A stretch of DNA of 64,000 nt from Mycobacterium marseillense (GCF_010731675.1 NZ_AP022584.1:4216001-4280000), one strand, 5' to 3'; counted from the first letter of the stretch, positions 1 to 12,973 are shown. Numbers and translations: made by a program. The notes: generated by a model from the letters alone, not told the origin.

Positions 1-257
1 GTGAAGGTGTGCTCCTGATAGCCGGCGGTGGATGCCGTCCCGCTGGCCTGGCAGTCCTTGGTGCCGCCGCGGCCGGTCGGCACCTGCCGGTTGATGGACG
101 CGTCGTTGGAGCCGTTGTGGCCCGGATCGATGAAAACCACCATGCCGGCGATGTTGGAGGGAACGCCCCACGCCGCGGGGGTGATCGCCGTCGAAGCGGC
201 AACGAGCACCCCAACCGCCACTTTGATCCCGACACGTCTGCTCAGTCGTAGGTCCAC
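1..257 (-). CDS. N-acetylmuramoyl-L-alanine amidase, N-terminal part (cut by window edge)
   Basis: The visible 85 residues match the start of the mycobacterial zinc-dependent peptidoglycan amidase Rv3717, which cleaves the bond between muramic acid and the stem peptide in the periplasm. A basic start (LSRRVGIK) and a hydrophobic stretch to about residue 31 form a signal peptide. The amidase_3 motif [11 protein letters not shown] follows at residues 42-52, and His47 is the expected zinc ligand. I chose the GTG at 257; another GTG at 221 is possible. The catalytic Glu and the rest of the domain lie outside the window. The gene is divergent from the ybaB-recR pair. Confidence 0.85.
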   Translation of the reverse strand, partial: MDLRLSRRVGIKVAVGVLVAASTAITPAAWGVPSNIAGMVVFIDPGHNGSNDASINRQVPTGRGGTKDCQASGTASTAGYQEHTF

Positions 258-355
258 GGCGCAAAGGTAACGGCGCGCGGTTTACGCTGGGTGTTCCGAA
301 TCGCCGGAGACTCACGAGCGAAATCAAGTCGAGACCAAGATGCGAGGGGACTGTC

Positions 356-700
356 ATGCAACCCGGAGGCGATATGTCGGCGCTGCTGGCCCAGGCGCAG
401 CAGATGCAGCAAAAGCTCATGGAAGCCCAGCAGCAACTGGCGAACGCCGAGGTGCATGGTCAAGCCGGCGGGGGTTTGGTCAGCGTCGTCGTCAAGGGCA
501 GCGGCGAGGTGGTCGCCGTGAAAATCGATCCCTCCGTCGTCGACCCGTCGGACGTCGAGACGTTGCAGGACTTGATCGTCGGCGCCATGGCCGACGCGTC
601 CAAGCAGGTCACCCGGATGGCGCAGGAGCGGCTCGGGTCGCTGGCCGGTGGGTTCGGGGCGCCACCGGGGCAACCGCCCGCGCCGGCGCCGGGGATTTAG
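356..700 (+). CDS. ybaB: YbaB/EbfC family nucleoid-associated protein
   Basis: This 114-residue protein is the Rv3716c counterpart. YbaB/EbfC proteins are small dimeric DNA-binding proteins usually encoded just upstream of recR. The sequence shows the family pattern: an N-terminal Gln-rich amphipathic helix ([19 protein letters not shown], residues 9-27), then the beta core with the [12 protein letters not shown] stretch, then a C-terminal helix and a Pro/Gly-rich tail. An alternative ATG at 374 would remove six residues. recR begins 13 bases downstream on the same strand, so the two are probably co-transcribed and a role in recombinational repair or nucleoid organisation is inferred from that linkage. 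Confidence 0.92.
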   Translation: MQPGGDMSALLAQAQQMQQKLMEAQQQLANAEVHGQAGGGLVSVVVKGSGEVVAVKIDPSVVDPSDVETLQDLIVGAMADASKQVTRMAQERLGSLAGGFGAPPGQPPAPAPGI

Positions 701-713
701 ACCCCGCTCCGAC

Positions 714-1325
714 ATGTTCGAAGGACCCGTCCAGGATTTGATCGACGAGCTGGGCAAGCTGCCGGGCATCGGGCCCAAGAGCGCCCAGCGCATCGCGTTT
801 CACCTGTTGTCCGTTGAACCGCCGGACATCGACCGGTTGACCGCGGTGCTGGCCAAGGTGCGTGACGGCGTGCGGTTCTGTGCGGTGTGCGGCAACGTCT
901 CCGACAACGAGCGGTGCCGGATCTGCGCCGATCCCCGGCGGGACGGCTCGCAGGTGTGCGTCGTCGAGGAACCGAAGGACGTGCAGGCCGTCGAGCGCAC
1001 GCGCGAATTCCGCGGCCGCTATCACGTGCTGGGCGGCGCGCTCGATCCGCTGTCCGGGGTGGGGCCCGAGCAGCTGCGGATCCGCGAGCTGCTGAGCCGG
1101 ATCGGGGAGCGGGTCGACGACGTCGACATCACCGAGGTGATCATCGCCACCGACCCGAACACCGAGGGCGAGGCGACGGCCACCTACCTGGTCCGGATGT
1201 TGCGCGACATCCCCGGCCTGACCGTGACGCGGATCGCCTCCGGGCTGCCGATGGGCGGGGACCTGGAGTTCGCCGACGAGCTGACGCTCGGCCGCGCGCT
1301 GGCCGGCCGCCGGGCCATGGTCTGA
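714..1325 (+). CDS. recR: Recombination protein RecR
   Basis: 203 residues, the usual RecR length (Rv3715c). RecR works with RecO and RecF to load RecA on gapped DNA. In order the protein has a helix-hairpin-helix start ([20 protein letters not shown]), a four-cysteine zinc finger ([16 protein letters not shown]), and a Toprim domain ([14 protein letters not shown], then [14 protein letters not shown]). I used the ATG at 714, because a longer reading frame from 648 would overlap ybaB and add non-family residues. The gene converges on the secreted protein gene at 1332, with only 6 bases between the stop codons. Confidence 0.96.
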   Translation: MFEGPVQDLIDELGKLPGIGPKSAQRIAFHLLSVEPPDIDRLTAVLAKVRDGVRFCAVCGNVSDNERCRICADPRRDGSQVCVVEEPKDVQAVERTREFRGRYHVLGGALDPLSGVGPEQLRIRELLSRIGERVDDVDITEVIIATDPNTEGEATATYLVRMLRDIPGLTVTRIASGLPMGGDLEFADELTLGRALAGRRAMV

Positions 1326-1331
1326 CGTTCG

Positions 1332-1769
1332 TCAGGTCTTGCTCAATTGGAACGACCTGGTGAAGGTCTTCCCCGCCTCTCCACCGCACGCGTCGGTCGT
1401 CGTCTGCTGGCCTTCGCCGGCAAGCGTCACGGCGTCGAAGCTGTAGTTGACGGTCACCGGAGCCGATGCGCCGTTCGGGCACGGGGCCGGGGCCGTGCCG
1501 CTGTGCGTCCATCGTCCATTGGCGAGGTGGAATTCCCAGCTGATGACGAACGTCCCGCCGTCTTGGGAGGTCGCCAGGATGCAGTCCGATCCGCACGGGA
1601 CGAAAAGCCAGGTGGTCGGTTTGTCGTTGTCCGCGTAGAGCACGTTGTACCGGCCGTTGAGCACTTCGGGGTTGGCGTGCGCCGGTGTCGACGACGCGAT
1701 GAACGCGGTGACCAGTGCGGCACCGGCGGCCAGGCTTTGGCGGATCGTCGTCATCTCGGCAAGCCTCAT
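1332..1769 (-). CDS. Small secreted protein of unknown function
   Basis: I do not recognise the family. The 145-residue product has a signal peptide (hydrophobic segment AAGAALVTAFIASSTPAHA) and a mature domain with Cys pairs (VPCGSDC, a Cys in PAPCPNG, a Cys near DACGG) suggesting disulfides. It occupies the position of Rv3714c but is much shorter than that gene product, and I cannot claim homology. Its ATG at 1769 overlaps the gatD stop codon as ATGA, so it is probably translationally coupled to murT-gatD. A second in-frame ATG at 1754 would give a tighter signal peptide. Confidence 0.75.
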   Translation of the reverse strand: MRLAEMTTIRQSLAAGAALVTAFIASSTPAHANPEVLNGRYNVLYADNDKPTTWLFVPCGSDCILATSQDGGTFVISWEFHLANGRWTHSGTAPAPCPNGASAPVTVNYSFDAVTLAGEGQQTTTDACGGEAGKTFTRSFQLSKT

Positions 1770-2473
1770 CGCGCCGCCAGCCGCTCGCGGCGCAGCAGGT
1801 CCACTTCCGGCATCGGCAGCGGGGACAGCTCACCGACGACCGTGGTCAGCAGTAGGTCGGCCAGCTGCGGGTTGCGGGCCAGGCAGGGCCCGTGCATGTA
1901 GGTCGCGATCACGCTGCCCTGCACGACGCCGTCGAATCCGTCTCCGGTCCGGTTGCCGGCGCCCTTGACCACTGCGCCCAGCGGCGCCGCCGACGGGCCC
2001 AGCACGGTGCCGCCGCGGTGGTTCTCGAACCCGGTGAGGCGCTCGGTCAGACCGGCCAGCAGGGGCTTGGTCGCCAGCTCCCCGATGGTGCGCGCCTCTT
2101 GCGGTGACGTCGTCGCGTCCAGCATGCCGACGCCGTCGACGCGTTCCCCGGCCGAGGTTTCGTACCAGTGCCCGAGCACCTGCACGGCCGCGCAGATCGC
2201 CAGGACCGGCGCGCCCCGTTCGGCGGCACGCTGCAGGCCCGGGTGCTTGATCAGGTGCCGGGTGGCCAGCCGCTGCGCGTAGTCCTCGGCCCCACCCAGC
2301 GTGTAGAGGTCCAACGACTCGGGCACCGGGTCGGCCAGGGTGATCTCGACGATCTCGGCGGGGATGCCGCGCAGCAGTAGCCGCTGCCGCAGCACGAGCG
2401 CGTTGCCGCCGTCTCCGTAGGTGCCCATCACGTCGGGCAGCACCAGCCCGATCCGCACCACCGAGTCAGCCAT
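1766..2473 (-). CDS. gatD: Lipid II isoglutaminyl synthase, glutaminase subunit GatD
   Basis: 235 residues, the Rv3713 (formerly cobQ2) counterpart. GatD is a class I glutamine amidotransferase that releases ammonia for MurT, which amidates the D-Glu of lipid II to D-isoglutamine. The nucleophile is Cys94 in LAICAAVQVLG and the catalytic His is His194 in ATYMHGPCLARNP, in the same places as the characterised S. aureus enzyme. The start overlaps the end of murT by 8 bases, as expected for a tightly co-translated heterodimer. The nucleophile elbow reads CAA rather than the more usual CAG, which is conservative. Confidence 0.95.
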   Translation of the reverse strand: MADSVVRIGLVLPDVMGTYGDGGNALVLRQRLLLRGIPAEIVEITLADPVPESLDLYTLGGAEDYAQRLATRHLIKHPGLQRAAERGAPVLAICAAVQVLGHWYETSAGERVDGVGMLDATTSPQEARTIGELATKPLLAGLTERLTGFENHRGGTVLGPSAAPLGAVVKGAGNRTGDGFDGVVQGSVIATYMHGPCLARNPQLADLLLTTVVGELSPLPMPEVDLLRRERLAAR

Positions 2474-3695
2474 GGCGCGCCAACGCTCGCTGCAACTGAA
2501 GGAAGGCGGTGTAGTTGGCGACGACCTCCACCCGCCCGGGCGGGCATGACGCGATCGCGGCGACGGTGTCGTGCACCAGGCTGTGCTCGACGCCCGCGTA
2601 ACCGAGGCGCACCGCGAGGTCGGTGCCGCGCTCGCCGGCGGCCACGACTTCCGTTTGCTCGAAGTGCTCGAACCGCACGTCCCACAACCAGGACAGGTCC
2701 TCCCCGTCGGGCACCTGGCCGTTGACGGAGATGACGACCCCGGCGGCGCGCTTGTCGACCATCGACAGCGCCTCCTGCCAGCCCGCCGGATTCTTGGCCA
2801 GCAGCATCCGCACCTCGTGGTCGCCGACGCGGACGATCCGGTAGCGCCCGGCGACCTCGTCGACCGCCGAGACGGCCGCGACCGCCGCCGTGGGATCGGC
2901 GCCCAACGCGACCGCGGCGGCCACCGCCTGAGCGGCGTTGCCCCGATTCACCGCGCCCGGCAGCGTCAACCGCATCGGCAGGGACAACCCGTCGGGGCCG
3001 TGCAGGGCGTGATCGTCGAACCACCACTGCGGGCTGGGCCGCTTGAAGTCGGCGCCGGTGGAGAACCAGTGCCCGTGCTCGCGGACGATGACCTCGCCGC
3101 TGCGCGGGCAGCTCACCGAGTCGTTCGACCACGAACCCCCGGCGGCCACCCACACCACATTGGGGCTGTCGTAGGCCGCCGACGTCATCAGCACGTCGTC
3201 GCAGTTGGCCACCACGACCGCGTTCGGGTGTCGGGCCAGCCCCGCGCGCAGGGTCCGCTCGATGACGTTGATCTCGCCGACCCGGTCCAGCTGGTCGCGC
3301 GACAGGTTGAGTAGCACGACGACGCCGGGCTCGACGGCGTCGGAAACGTGCGGGACGTGCATTTCGTCGACTTCCAGCGCCGCCAGGGACGCATGCCGGT
3401 TGGCGGCCAGCGCGGCCACCAGGCCGGCGTCCATGTTGGCGCCCTCGGCGTTGGTGGCGACCGGGCCCAGCGTTTCCAGCGCGGCCGACGTCATCCGGGT
3501 GGTGGTGGACTTGCCGTTGGTGCCGGTGACCACGACGGTGCGCCGCCCGGTGGCGAGTTGGCTGAGAACCGAGCGGTCCAGCGTCATCGCGATCAGGCCG
3601 CCGATCATCGCCCCGGCGCCGCGACCCGTCACCCGCGACGCCCAACGCGCGCTCGCTCCCGCGGCGAGGGCCAGACGGGCGCGGGTGGTAAGCAC
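2466..3695 (-). CDS. murT: Lipid II isoglutaminyl synthase, Mur-ligase-like subunit MurT
   Basis: 409 residues, counterpart of Rv3712. It has a Mur ligase ATP-binding motif (GTNGKSTTTRM, residues 58-68), the central ligase domain with NLSRDQLDRVGEIN, and a C-terminal DUF1727-type domain. It activates the alpha-carboxylate of D-Glu in lipid II for amidation with ammonia from GatD. The region that forms a four-cysteine zinc ribbon in firmicute MurT has a single cysteine here (C196 in SVSCPRSGEV), so the ribbon is degenerate. It is the first gene of the murT-gatD-1769 unit and diverges from dnaQ across a repeat-bearing intergenic region. Confidence 0.94.
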   Translation of the reverse strand: MLTTRARLALAAGASARWASRVTGRGAGAMIGGLIAMTLDRSVLSQLATGRRTVVVTGTNGKSTTTRMTSAALETLGPVATNAEGANMDAGLVAALAANRHASLAALEVDEMHVPHVSDAVEPGVVVLLNLSRDQLDRVGEINVIERTLRAGLARHPNAVVVANCDDVLMTSAAYDSPNVVWVAAGGSWSNDSVSCPRSGEVIVREHGHWFSTGADFKRPSPQWWFDDHALHGPDGLSLPMRLTLPGAVNRGNAAQAVAAAVALGADPTAAVAAVSAVDEVAGRYRIVRVGDHEVRMLLAKNPAGWQEALSMVDKRAAGVVISVNGQVPDGEDLSWLWDVRFEHFEQTEVVAAGERGTDLAVRLGYAGVEHSLVHDTVAAIASCPPGRVEVVANYTAFLQLQRALARHG

Positions 3696-3710
3696 CCGGG
3701 AAGTTTAAGG

Positions 3711-3799
3711 GCAGCGGGTCACCCGCATCGATTCCCGGGCGATCGGCAGCGCGGCGCTTGCCGCCGGGCGCAGCGGGTCGCCCGCATCGATTTCCGGGC
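3711..3799. repeat. Two 30-bp imperfect direct repeats between murT and dnaQ
   Basis: Copies at 3711-3740 and 3770-3799 (59 bp apart) differ at two positions. Each begins with an inverted repeat, GCGGGTCACCCGC in the first copy and GCGGGTCGCCCGC in the second, followed by CATCGATT. They fill most of the 159-bp gap between the divergent murT and dnaQ starts, so they overlap the likely promoters. They could be paired operators or an old intergenic duplication. Confidence 0.7.
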
Positions 3800-3854
3800 C
3801 GACACGGCGCCGCGTGACACCGGCGATGTCGGTCGGCCGTGCCATCCTCAGTGC

Positions 3855-4842
3855 ATGAGCGCGGTGTGCTGGGGTCGGCCTGCCAGCGAACCGGACGCGG
3901 GGTGGGCCGTGATCGACGTCGAAACCTCGGGCTTTCGCCCAGGTCAGGCACGGATCATCAGCCTCGCGGTGCTCGGTCTGGACGCCGACGGCGAGGTCGA
4001 GCGGTCGGTGGTGAGTCTGCTCAACCCGGGCGTCGATCCGGGGCCCACCCACGTGCACGGCCTGACCGCCGCCATGCTGGAAGACCAACCGCAGTTCGCC
4101 GACGTCGCCGCAGACGTGATCGACGTGTTGCGCGGCCGCACGCTGGTGGCCCACAACGTGGCGTTCGACTACGCCTTCCTGGCCGCCGAGGCCGAACTCG
4201 CCGACATCGAACTTCCCGTCGACTCGGTGATGTGCACGGTCGAGCTGGCCCGGCGCTTGGACCTCGGCGTCGACAACCTGCGGCTGGAAACGCTGGCGGC
4301 GCATTGGAGCGTGACCCAGGAGCGACCTCACGACGCCTTCGACGACGCGATGGTGCTGACCGGCGTGCTGGCCTCGGCGCTCAAGCTCGCCCGCGACGGC
4401 GACATCTGGCTGCCGGTGCATCCGGTGACCCGGCGCCGCTGGCCGAACGGCCGGGTCACCCACGACGAGCTGCGGCCGTTGAAGGTGCTGGCCTCCCGGA
4501 TGCCCTGCCCGTACCTCAACCCGGGCCCCTACGTGGGCGGCCGGCCACTCGTCCAGGGCATGCGGGTCGCCCTGGCCGCCGAGGTCGGCCGCACCCACGA
4601 GGAACTCGTCGAGCGGATCCTGCACGCCGGGCTGGCCTACAGCGACGCCGTCGATCGGGAGACGTCGCTGGTCGTCTGCAACGACCCCGCCCCCGAGCAG
4701 GGCAAAGGTTATCTGGCCCGCAAATTGGGGGTGCCGGTGATCTCCGACGCGACGTTCATCGACCGCGTCGGCGCCGTCATCGGCGGCACCAGCATGGACG
4801 ATTTCACCGACACCACCGACTCGGACCCGCAGCTCGCACTCT

Positions 4843-4847
<5 letters not shown>
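3855..4847 (+). CDS. dnaQ: DEDDh 3'-5' exonuclease with BRCT domain (DnaQ-like)
   Basis: 330 residues, counterpart of Rv3711c, annotated as the DNA polymerase III epsilon subunit. The exonuclease domain carries the full DEDDh set: D21 and E23 (VIDVETSG), D105 (HNVAFDYAFL), H159 and D164 (RPHDAFDDA). A BRCT-like domain covers roughly residues 240-315. The protein ends in QLALF, which fits the beta-clamp-binding pentapeptide consensus QL(S/D)LF. In mycobacteria the main proofreader is the DnaE1 PHP domain, so this enzyme probably has an accessory role. I used the ATG at 3855; the long upstream extension of the frame lies inside the murT promoter and gene. Confidence 0.92.
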
Positions 4848-6792
<1,945 letters not shown>

Positions 6793-6954
6793 TTACCGCT
6801 TTTGGCGCCACGGTAAAAATGCCGCCGGGACCGCGGCGCATCCGCGCGCCGGGGCAGCGGGTATCGCGACGTAAATCACCATGCGGTGGCACGTATTCTG
6901 TTGTGGACTTATACCCGAAATGAAGTGCCCAGGGCCGGAGAGGCAGGGAAAAAC

Positions 6955-9255
<2,301 letters not shown>

Positions 9256-9262
9256 TCAGCGG

Positions 9263-10420
9263 GTGAGCACCGCCCACACTCGCCTGGTCATGCGGTGCTC
9301 CCTGTTCGCCGCGTCGGCGGTGTGTTTGGTTGTGCCGCAATGGTTTTGGAGTGTCGCGCGCGCCGATCCCCCCGCTCCCGCCCCGGAGCCGATCCTGCAG
9401 CCGTTGGCGCCCGGTCAGGTGATGCGGATCGGACCCACCGCCGGAACCGGCACTCCCACAGGGGATTACGGCATCGGCGCGACCGACCTGTGTGAATTCG
9501 TCGAATTCCCCACCGAATTGCTGCAGGTCTGCGGTGACAGCTTCGCCGGCCAGGGCGTCGGGTTCGGCGGCTGGTATGCGCCCGTCGCGCTGCACGTGGA
9601 CACCACGTCGGTCGACGACCCGGCCGGGGTGCGCTACACCGGCGTCACCGGGATCAGCCACCCGTTGCTGGCCGATCCCGCCCCGCCCGACGCCTCCCAG
9701 CTGCCGGCCGGAGTGGTGCAGATCAACCGGCGCAACTACCTGATGGTGACGACGACGAAGGACCTGGAGCCGCAGAGCTCCCGGCTGGTGACCGCCGAAC
9801 CGGCGCGTGCGGGCTGGCAAACGATCCCGGATTCCCAGCGGCCCGCCTCGTATCAAGGCGGCTCACAGACGCAGATCAGCGGGTATTACGACCCGATCCC
9901 GACTCCGGAATCGCCGACCGGGTGGGTGTACATCGTGGCCGACAGCTTCACCCGCCGGGACCCGGTGGTCCTGTATCGCGCGACACCGCAGACGTTCACC
10001 GACCGGTCCCGCTGGCAGGGCTGGGCGGCCGGCCCGCACGGCGGCTGGGGCAAGCCGCCGACACCGCTGTGGCCGGACGCGGTGGGCGAGATGTGCATCA
10101 GGCAGATCGACGGCAAGGCCGTGTTGTCCTATTTCAATGCCGTCACGGGCAACATGGAGGTCCGCGTGGCCGACGACCCGACGGCGCTGGGCGACGCGCC
10201 GGTCACCACCGTCGTGCAGCACGACGAGTGGCCGGAGCCCGCGGAAAGCCTGCCGCCGCCCTACGACAACCGGCTCGCCCAACCGTATGGCGGCTACATC
10301 TCACCCGGTTCCACGCTCGATGAGATGCGAATCTTCGTGAGCCAGTGGGACACTCGCGCGCGGGTGGCCGCCCCGTACCGGGTCATCCAGTTCGCGGTCA
10401 ATCCGTTCAAGCCCGAGTAG
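9263..10420 (+). CDS. Secreted DUF4185-type protein
   Basis: 385 residues, counterpart of Rv3707c. A signal peptide (hydrophobic FAASAVCLVVPQWFWSVARA) is followed by a Pro-rich linker. The large extracytoplasmic domain resembles DUF4185 proteins, which are related to beta-propeller glycosidase-like folds; recognisable pieces are GDYGIGATDLCEFVEFP, VCGDSFAGQGVG, SGYYDPIPTPESPTGWVYIVADSF and GGYISPGSTLDEMRIFVSQW. The start is the GTG at 9263, 7 bases after asd; a later ATG at 9290 would still leave a signal peptide. No enzymatic activity can be assigned from the sequence. Confidence 0.8.
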   Translation: MSTAHTRLVMRCSLFAASAVCLVVPQWFWSVARADPPAPAPEPILQPLAPGQVMRIGPTAGTGTPTGDYGIGATDLCEFVEFPTELLQVCGDSFAGQGVGFGGWYAPVALHVDTTSVDDPAGVRYTGVTGISHPLLADPAPPDASQLPAGVVQINRRNYLMVTTTKDLEPQSSRLVTAEPARAGWQTIPDSQRPASYQGGSQTQISGYYDPIPTPESPTGWVYIVADSFTRRDPVVLYRATPQTFTDRSRWQGWAAGPHGGWGKPPTPLWPDAVGEMCIRQIDGKAVLSYFNAVTGNMEVRVADDPTALGDAPVTTVVQHDEWPEPAESLPPPYDNRLAQPYGGYISPGSTLDEMRIFVSQWDTRARVAAPYRVIQFAVNPFKPE

Positions 10421-10465
10421 GCGACTTTTCGGCGTTTAACGGCGGATCGTCGGCAGTCTTCTTGG

Positions 10466-10804
10466 CTAGGCACTAGGGCACAAATCGACGATCGCATAGT
10501 TGACGACATCGTTAGCCTGTGCGGGGCCGACCCCTTCGGAGCCCTGGCCGGTGTCTGAGTTGTAAAGGACCTGCGCCCTGAGCTGCTCGAGCGAAGCGCC
10601 GTCAGAGAGCTGCCTACACAAATCCCAACCCACCTGCAGCAGTGCCGAGTCGCCGCTCGCATCAACGATCCCTGCGTTGTGCAGGTCATTGAGATAGGCG
10701 GTCTCGTCGGCGCGGGCAGGTGCCGCGAATCCGGTCCCTGCGATTGCCGCGGCTGCCACAGCGGCTCCGGCGATGAAAACATTGCGAAATAACATGCTTC
10801 CCAA
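10466..10804 (-). CDS. DUF732 family secreted protein
   Basis: 112 residues. An Ala-rich signal peptide (FIAGAAVAAAAIAGTGFAAPARA) precedes a small helical domain with the DUF732 features: ETAYLNDLHNAGI, GWDLCRQLSDGAS with one Cys, and a C-terminal Cys in YAIVDLCPSA, probably disulfide-bonded to the first. DUF732 proteins are abundant, mycobacteria-specific exported proteins of unknown function. It stands alone between two genes on the other strand, converging with the DUF4185 gene. Confidence 0.88.
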   Translation of the reverse strand: MGSMLFRNVFIAGAAVAAAAIAGTGFAAPARADETAYLNDLHNAGIVDASGDSALLQVGWDLCRQLSDGASLEQLRAQVLYNSDTGQGSEGVGPAQANDVVNYAIVDLCPSA

Positions 10805-10994
10805 CCTCGCTGTTCAATGCCTTTGGTGTTTGACGACACCGCGATTGGTTGAGGGGAGCTTATGCGATTGGGCGGTTATTTATAGCGGCATTTGTGAAAA
10901 TCCCCGTGGCCCGCTGAGCGGCGGCGATGGTTCACAGCTGCTACATAAGTAGCGCATAGCCGCCACTACTGTTAACGGCTTCATCATTTGTCTC

Positions 10995-11420
10995 ATGAGC
11001 GAAACATCTGAAACCCCCACTGTGCGGACCTCCACCGCAACTGCACCGGCCGCAGCTGCAGCGGCCTACCGGGCCCCGCGGGTCTTCCAACTCGCCGCGT
11101 GGGTCGCCATCGTCGCCGGGATCGTGTTCATCGTCGCGGTCATCTTCTTCACCGGCTTCATCCTCGGCCACCGCGGCGGCCATCACGGCCACCACCACAA
11201 GCACCACCACCACCACGCGATGCTGCACCACCGCGGCCCCGGTGGCCCCGGTGGCCCCGGTGGCGTCGCCCCAGGTGGACCGAACGGGCCGGGTGCCACC
11301 ACCTCGCCCGCGCCGTCGTCCGTGCGGCCCAGTGGCATGGCCCCGGGACAGCTCCCGGCGTCGGTGTTCCACTCGGCGGCCTCGCACGAGGTCCCGAGCG
11401 TCATCGTGCTGACCAACTAG
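10995..11420 (+). CDS. His-rich, Gly/Pro-rich single-pass membrane protein (copy 1)
   Basis: 141 residues. The order is a Ser/Thr/Ala-rich cytoplasmic start, one transmembrane helix (AAWVAIVAGIVFIVAVIFF, about residues 34-52), a juxtamembrane histidine tract (GHRGGHHGHHHKHHHHH), then a Gly-Pro-rich tail. It is paralogous to the next gene, and the two occupy the place of the proline-rich proteins Rv3706c and Rv3705A. The His tract suggests metal binding at the membrane surface, which is inference. A strong hairpin after the stop separates it from its paralog. Confidence 0.82.
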   Translation: MSETSETPTVRTSTATAPAAAAAAYRAPRVFQLAAWVAIVAGIVFIVAVIFFTGFILGHRGGHHGHHHKHHHHHAMLHHRGPGGPGGPGGVAPGGPNGPGATTSPAPSSVRPSGMAPGQLPASVFHSAASHEVPSVIVLTN

Positions 11421-11435
11421 AACCCCAACCCACGA

Positions 11436-11468
11436 GTGGCCCGGCGCTCTCATCGAGCGCCGGGCCAC
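11436..11468 (+). terminator. Strong hairpin between the two His-rich genes
   Basis: A perfect 14-bp stem: GTGGCCCGGCGCTC (11436-11449) pairs with GAGCGCCGGGCCAC (11455-11468) around a 5-base loop. It starts 15 bases after the stop codon of the first gene. No U-run follows, which is common for mycobacterial terminators. Confidence 0.75.
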
Positions 11469-11561
11469 CTGTCATGCGCGGTAACCGCCGCGTCTCGATT
11501 CACAGCAATTTTGTCGCTGGGGCCTGTTACGGACCTCGCGTGCGGGGCAATATGGCATGGC

Positions 11562-12083
11562 ATGAGCGAGACACCCGAACCCCAAGCCGAGCCGACCCCT
11601 GCCGCCGCAGCCACTGCGCCTCCGCCGCCACCCCCGCAGCGGGTGAAGCCGCCGCGGCTCTACACGGCGGCGGCTTGGGTGGTGATCGTCGCGGGCATCG
11701 TGTTCATCATCTCGTCGGTGTTCTTCGTCGGCGCCTTCATTTGGAAGCACCACTACCACTGCCACCACCATCACCACGGCATGTTCCACCCGGGCGGCCC
11801 CGGACCGGGCAACGGGCCGTGGCAGTACGGCAACCCTGGGCCGGGTAACGGGCCCTGGCAGAACGGGCCCGGCGGTCCCGGCCCGTGGTACGGCGGCCCC
11901 GGTGGTCCCGGACCCGACAACGGGCCGTGGGGACCGGGGCCCGGCGGTCCCGGTTTGATCGTTCCGATGCCCCCTGGCGGCCCGGGTGGTCCCGGCGGCC
12001 CGGTCTCCGGTCCCGGCATCAGCGGCCCCGGTCAGCCGACGGTGGTCAGTCCGGCTCCGGGCACGCCCGCGCCGCGCCCTTAA
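11562..12083 (+). CDS. His-rich, Gly/Pro-rich single-pass membrane protein (copy 2)
   Basis: 173 residues from the ATG at 11562. The layout copies its neighbour: MSETPEP start (MSETSET in copy 1), Pro-rich linker, one transmembrane helix (AAWVVIVAGIVFIISSVFFVG), a His tract (KHHYHCHHHHHG) with one Cys, then a much longer tail of Gly-Pro-Gly repeats such as GPGPGNGPWQYGNPGPG. The tail resembles collagen-like or cell-wall-spanning low-complexity regions. Function unknown; metal binding and surface exposure are inferred from composition only. Confidence 0.82.
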   Translation: MSETPEPQAEPTPAAAATAPPPPPPQRVKPPRLYTAAAWVVIVAGIVFIISSVFFVGAFIWKHHYHCHHHHHGMFHPGGPGPGNGPWQYGNPGPGNGPWQNGPGGPGPWYGGPGGPGPDNGPWGPGPGGPGLIVPMPPGGPGGPGGPVSGPGISGPGQPTVVSPAPGTPAPRP

Positions 12084-12211
12084 CTCGCACCGGGCCGCAC
12101 GCTGGCGTAAACCGTTGGCGCACAATAGCATTGACCACGGCTGCGCGCCCGTTCGAAGTGCCGCCGCCGCGGGGGCTGACCGAACGTCCGGGCGCCTGGC
12201 ATGATCGCTGC

Positions 12212-12874
12212 ATGACCATGCGGGCTACGCAGGTTCACCGGGCCGTCCTCGCCGTCGGCTTCGCCTTGGCGGGCACGATCGCGCCTGCGGTCGCCGCCGC
12301 GCACCCGTCGGAGCCGGGCGTGGTGAACTACGCCGTCCTCGGCAAGGGGTCGGTCGGCAACATCGTCGGCGGACCGATGGGCTGGGAATCGGTGTTCACC
12401 CAGCCGGGACAAGGCCTCTGGGTGGATCTGCCGGAGTGCAACAACTGGGCGGACGTCGGGCTGTCCGAGGTCTACGACGATCCCGATCTGGCGTCGTTCA
12501 ACGGGGCCGTCACCCAGACGTCGGCGAGCGATCAAACGCATCTGGTCAAGCAGGCGGTCGGGGTGTTCGCCACCACCGACGCCGCGGCTCGGGCATTCCA
12601 TCGGGTGGTGGATCGAACGGCCGGCTGTTCGGGACAGACGACCGCGATCCACCTGGACAACGGCAGCACCCAGGTGTGGTCCTTCGACGGGGGCCCGGCC
12701 GGGCCCGCCGACGAGAACTGGACCAAACAGGAGGCGGGCACCGACCGGCGTTGCTTCGATCAAACCAGGCTGCGCGAAAACGTGTTGCTGCAGGCGAAAG
12801 TGTGCCAATCCGGCAACGCCGGACCCGCCGTGAACGTGCTAGCTGGGGCGATGCAGAACGCGCTGGGTCAATAG
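12212..12874 (+). CDS. Secreted PknH-type sensor domain protein
   Basis: 220 residues, counterpart of Rv3705c. A signal peptide (AVLAVGFALAGTIAPAVAAAHP) leads to a domain like the extracellular part of the kinase PknH: PECNNWADVGL, TDAAARAFHRVVDRTAGCSGQT, and a second Cys pair in RRCFDQTRL and AKVCQSGNAG, so two disulfides are expected. PknH-like domains are thought to bind ligands outside the membrane, but here no kinase is attached. It directly precedes the ergothioneine genes on the same strand with 178 bases between, so operon membership is uncertain. Confidence 0.8.
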   Translation: MTMRATQVHRAVLAVGFALAGTIAPAVAAAHPSEPGVVNYAVLGKGSVGNIVGGPMGWESVFTQPGQGLWVDLPECNNWADVGLSEVYDDPDLASFNGAVTQTSASDQTHLVKQAVGVFATTDAAARAFHRVVDRTAGCSGQTTAIHLDNGSTQVWSFDGGPAGPADENWTKQEAGTDRRCFDQTRLRENVLLQAKVCQSGNAGPAVNVLAGAMQNALGQ

Positions 12875-12954
12875 TCGAGCGATTGGGTATCCGTCCTTGC
12901 CGTCTGGCCACTTAGCGCGGGAAGGGAATATGTCGGGGGCGTCTGATAGATGAA

Positions 12955-12973
12955 GCACTAGACGAAGTAGTGC
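12955..12973. promoter_or_regulatory. Inverted repeat in the egtA upstream region
   Basis: GCACTA (12955-12960) and TAGTGC (12968-12973) are separated by 7 bases, about 80 bases before the egtA ATG. It could be an operator for the egt operon or part of a terminator for the preceding gene; nothing in the sequence decides between them. Confidence 0.35.

Noticed and set aside
2428..3951. 507-codon minus-strand frame overlapping murT
   Set aside because: Frame-shifted shadow of murT; Arg/Gly/Ala-rich without motifs.
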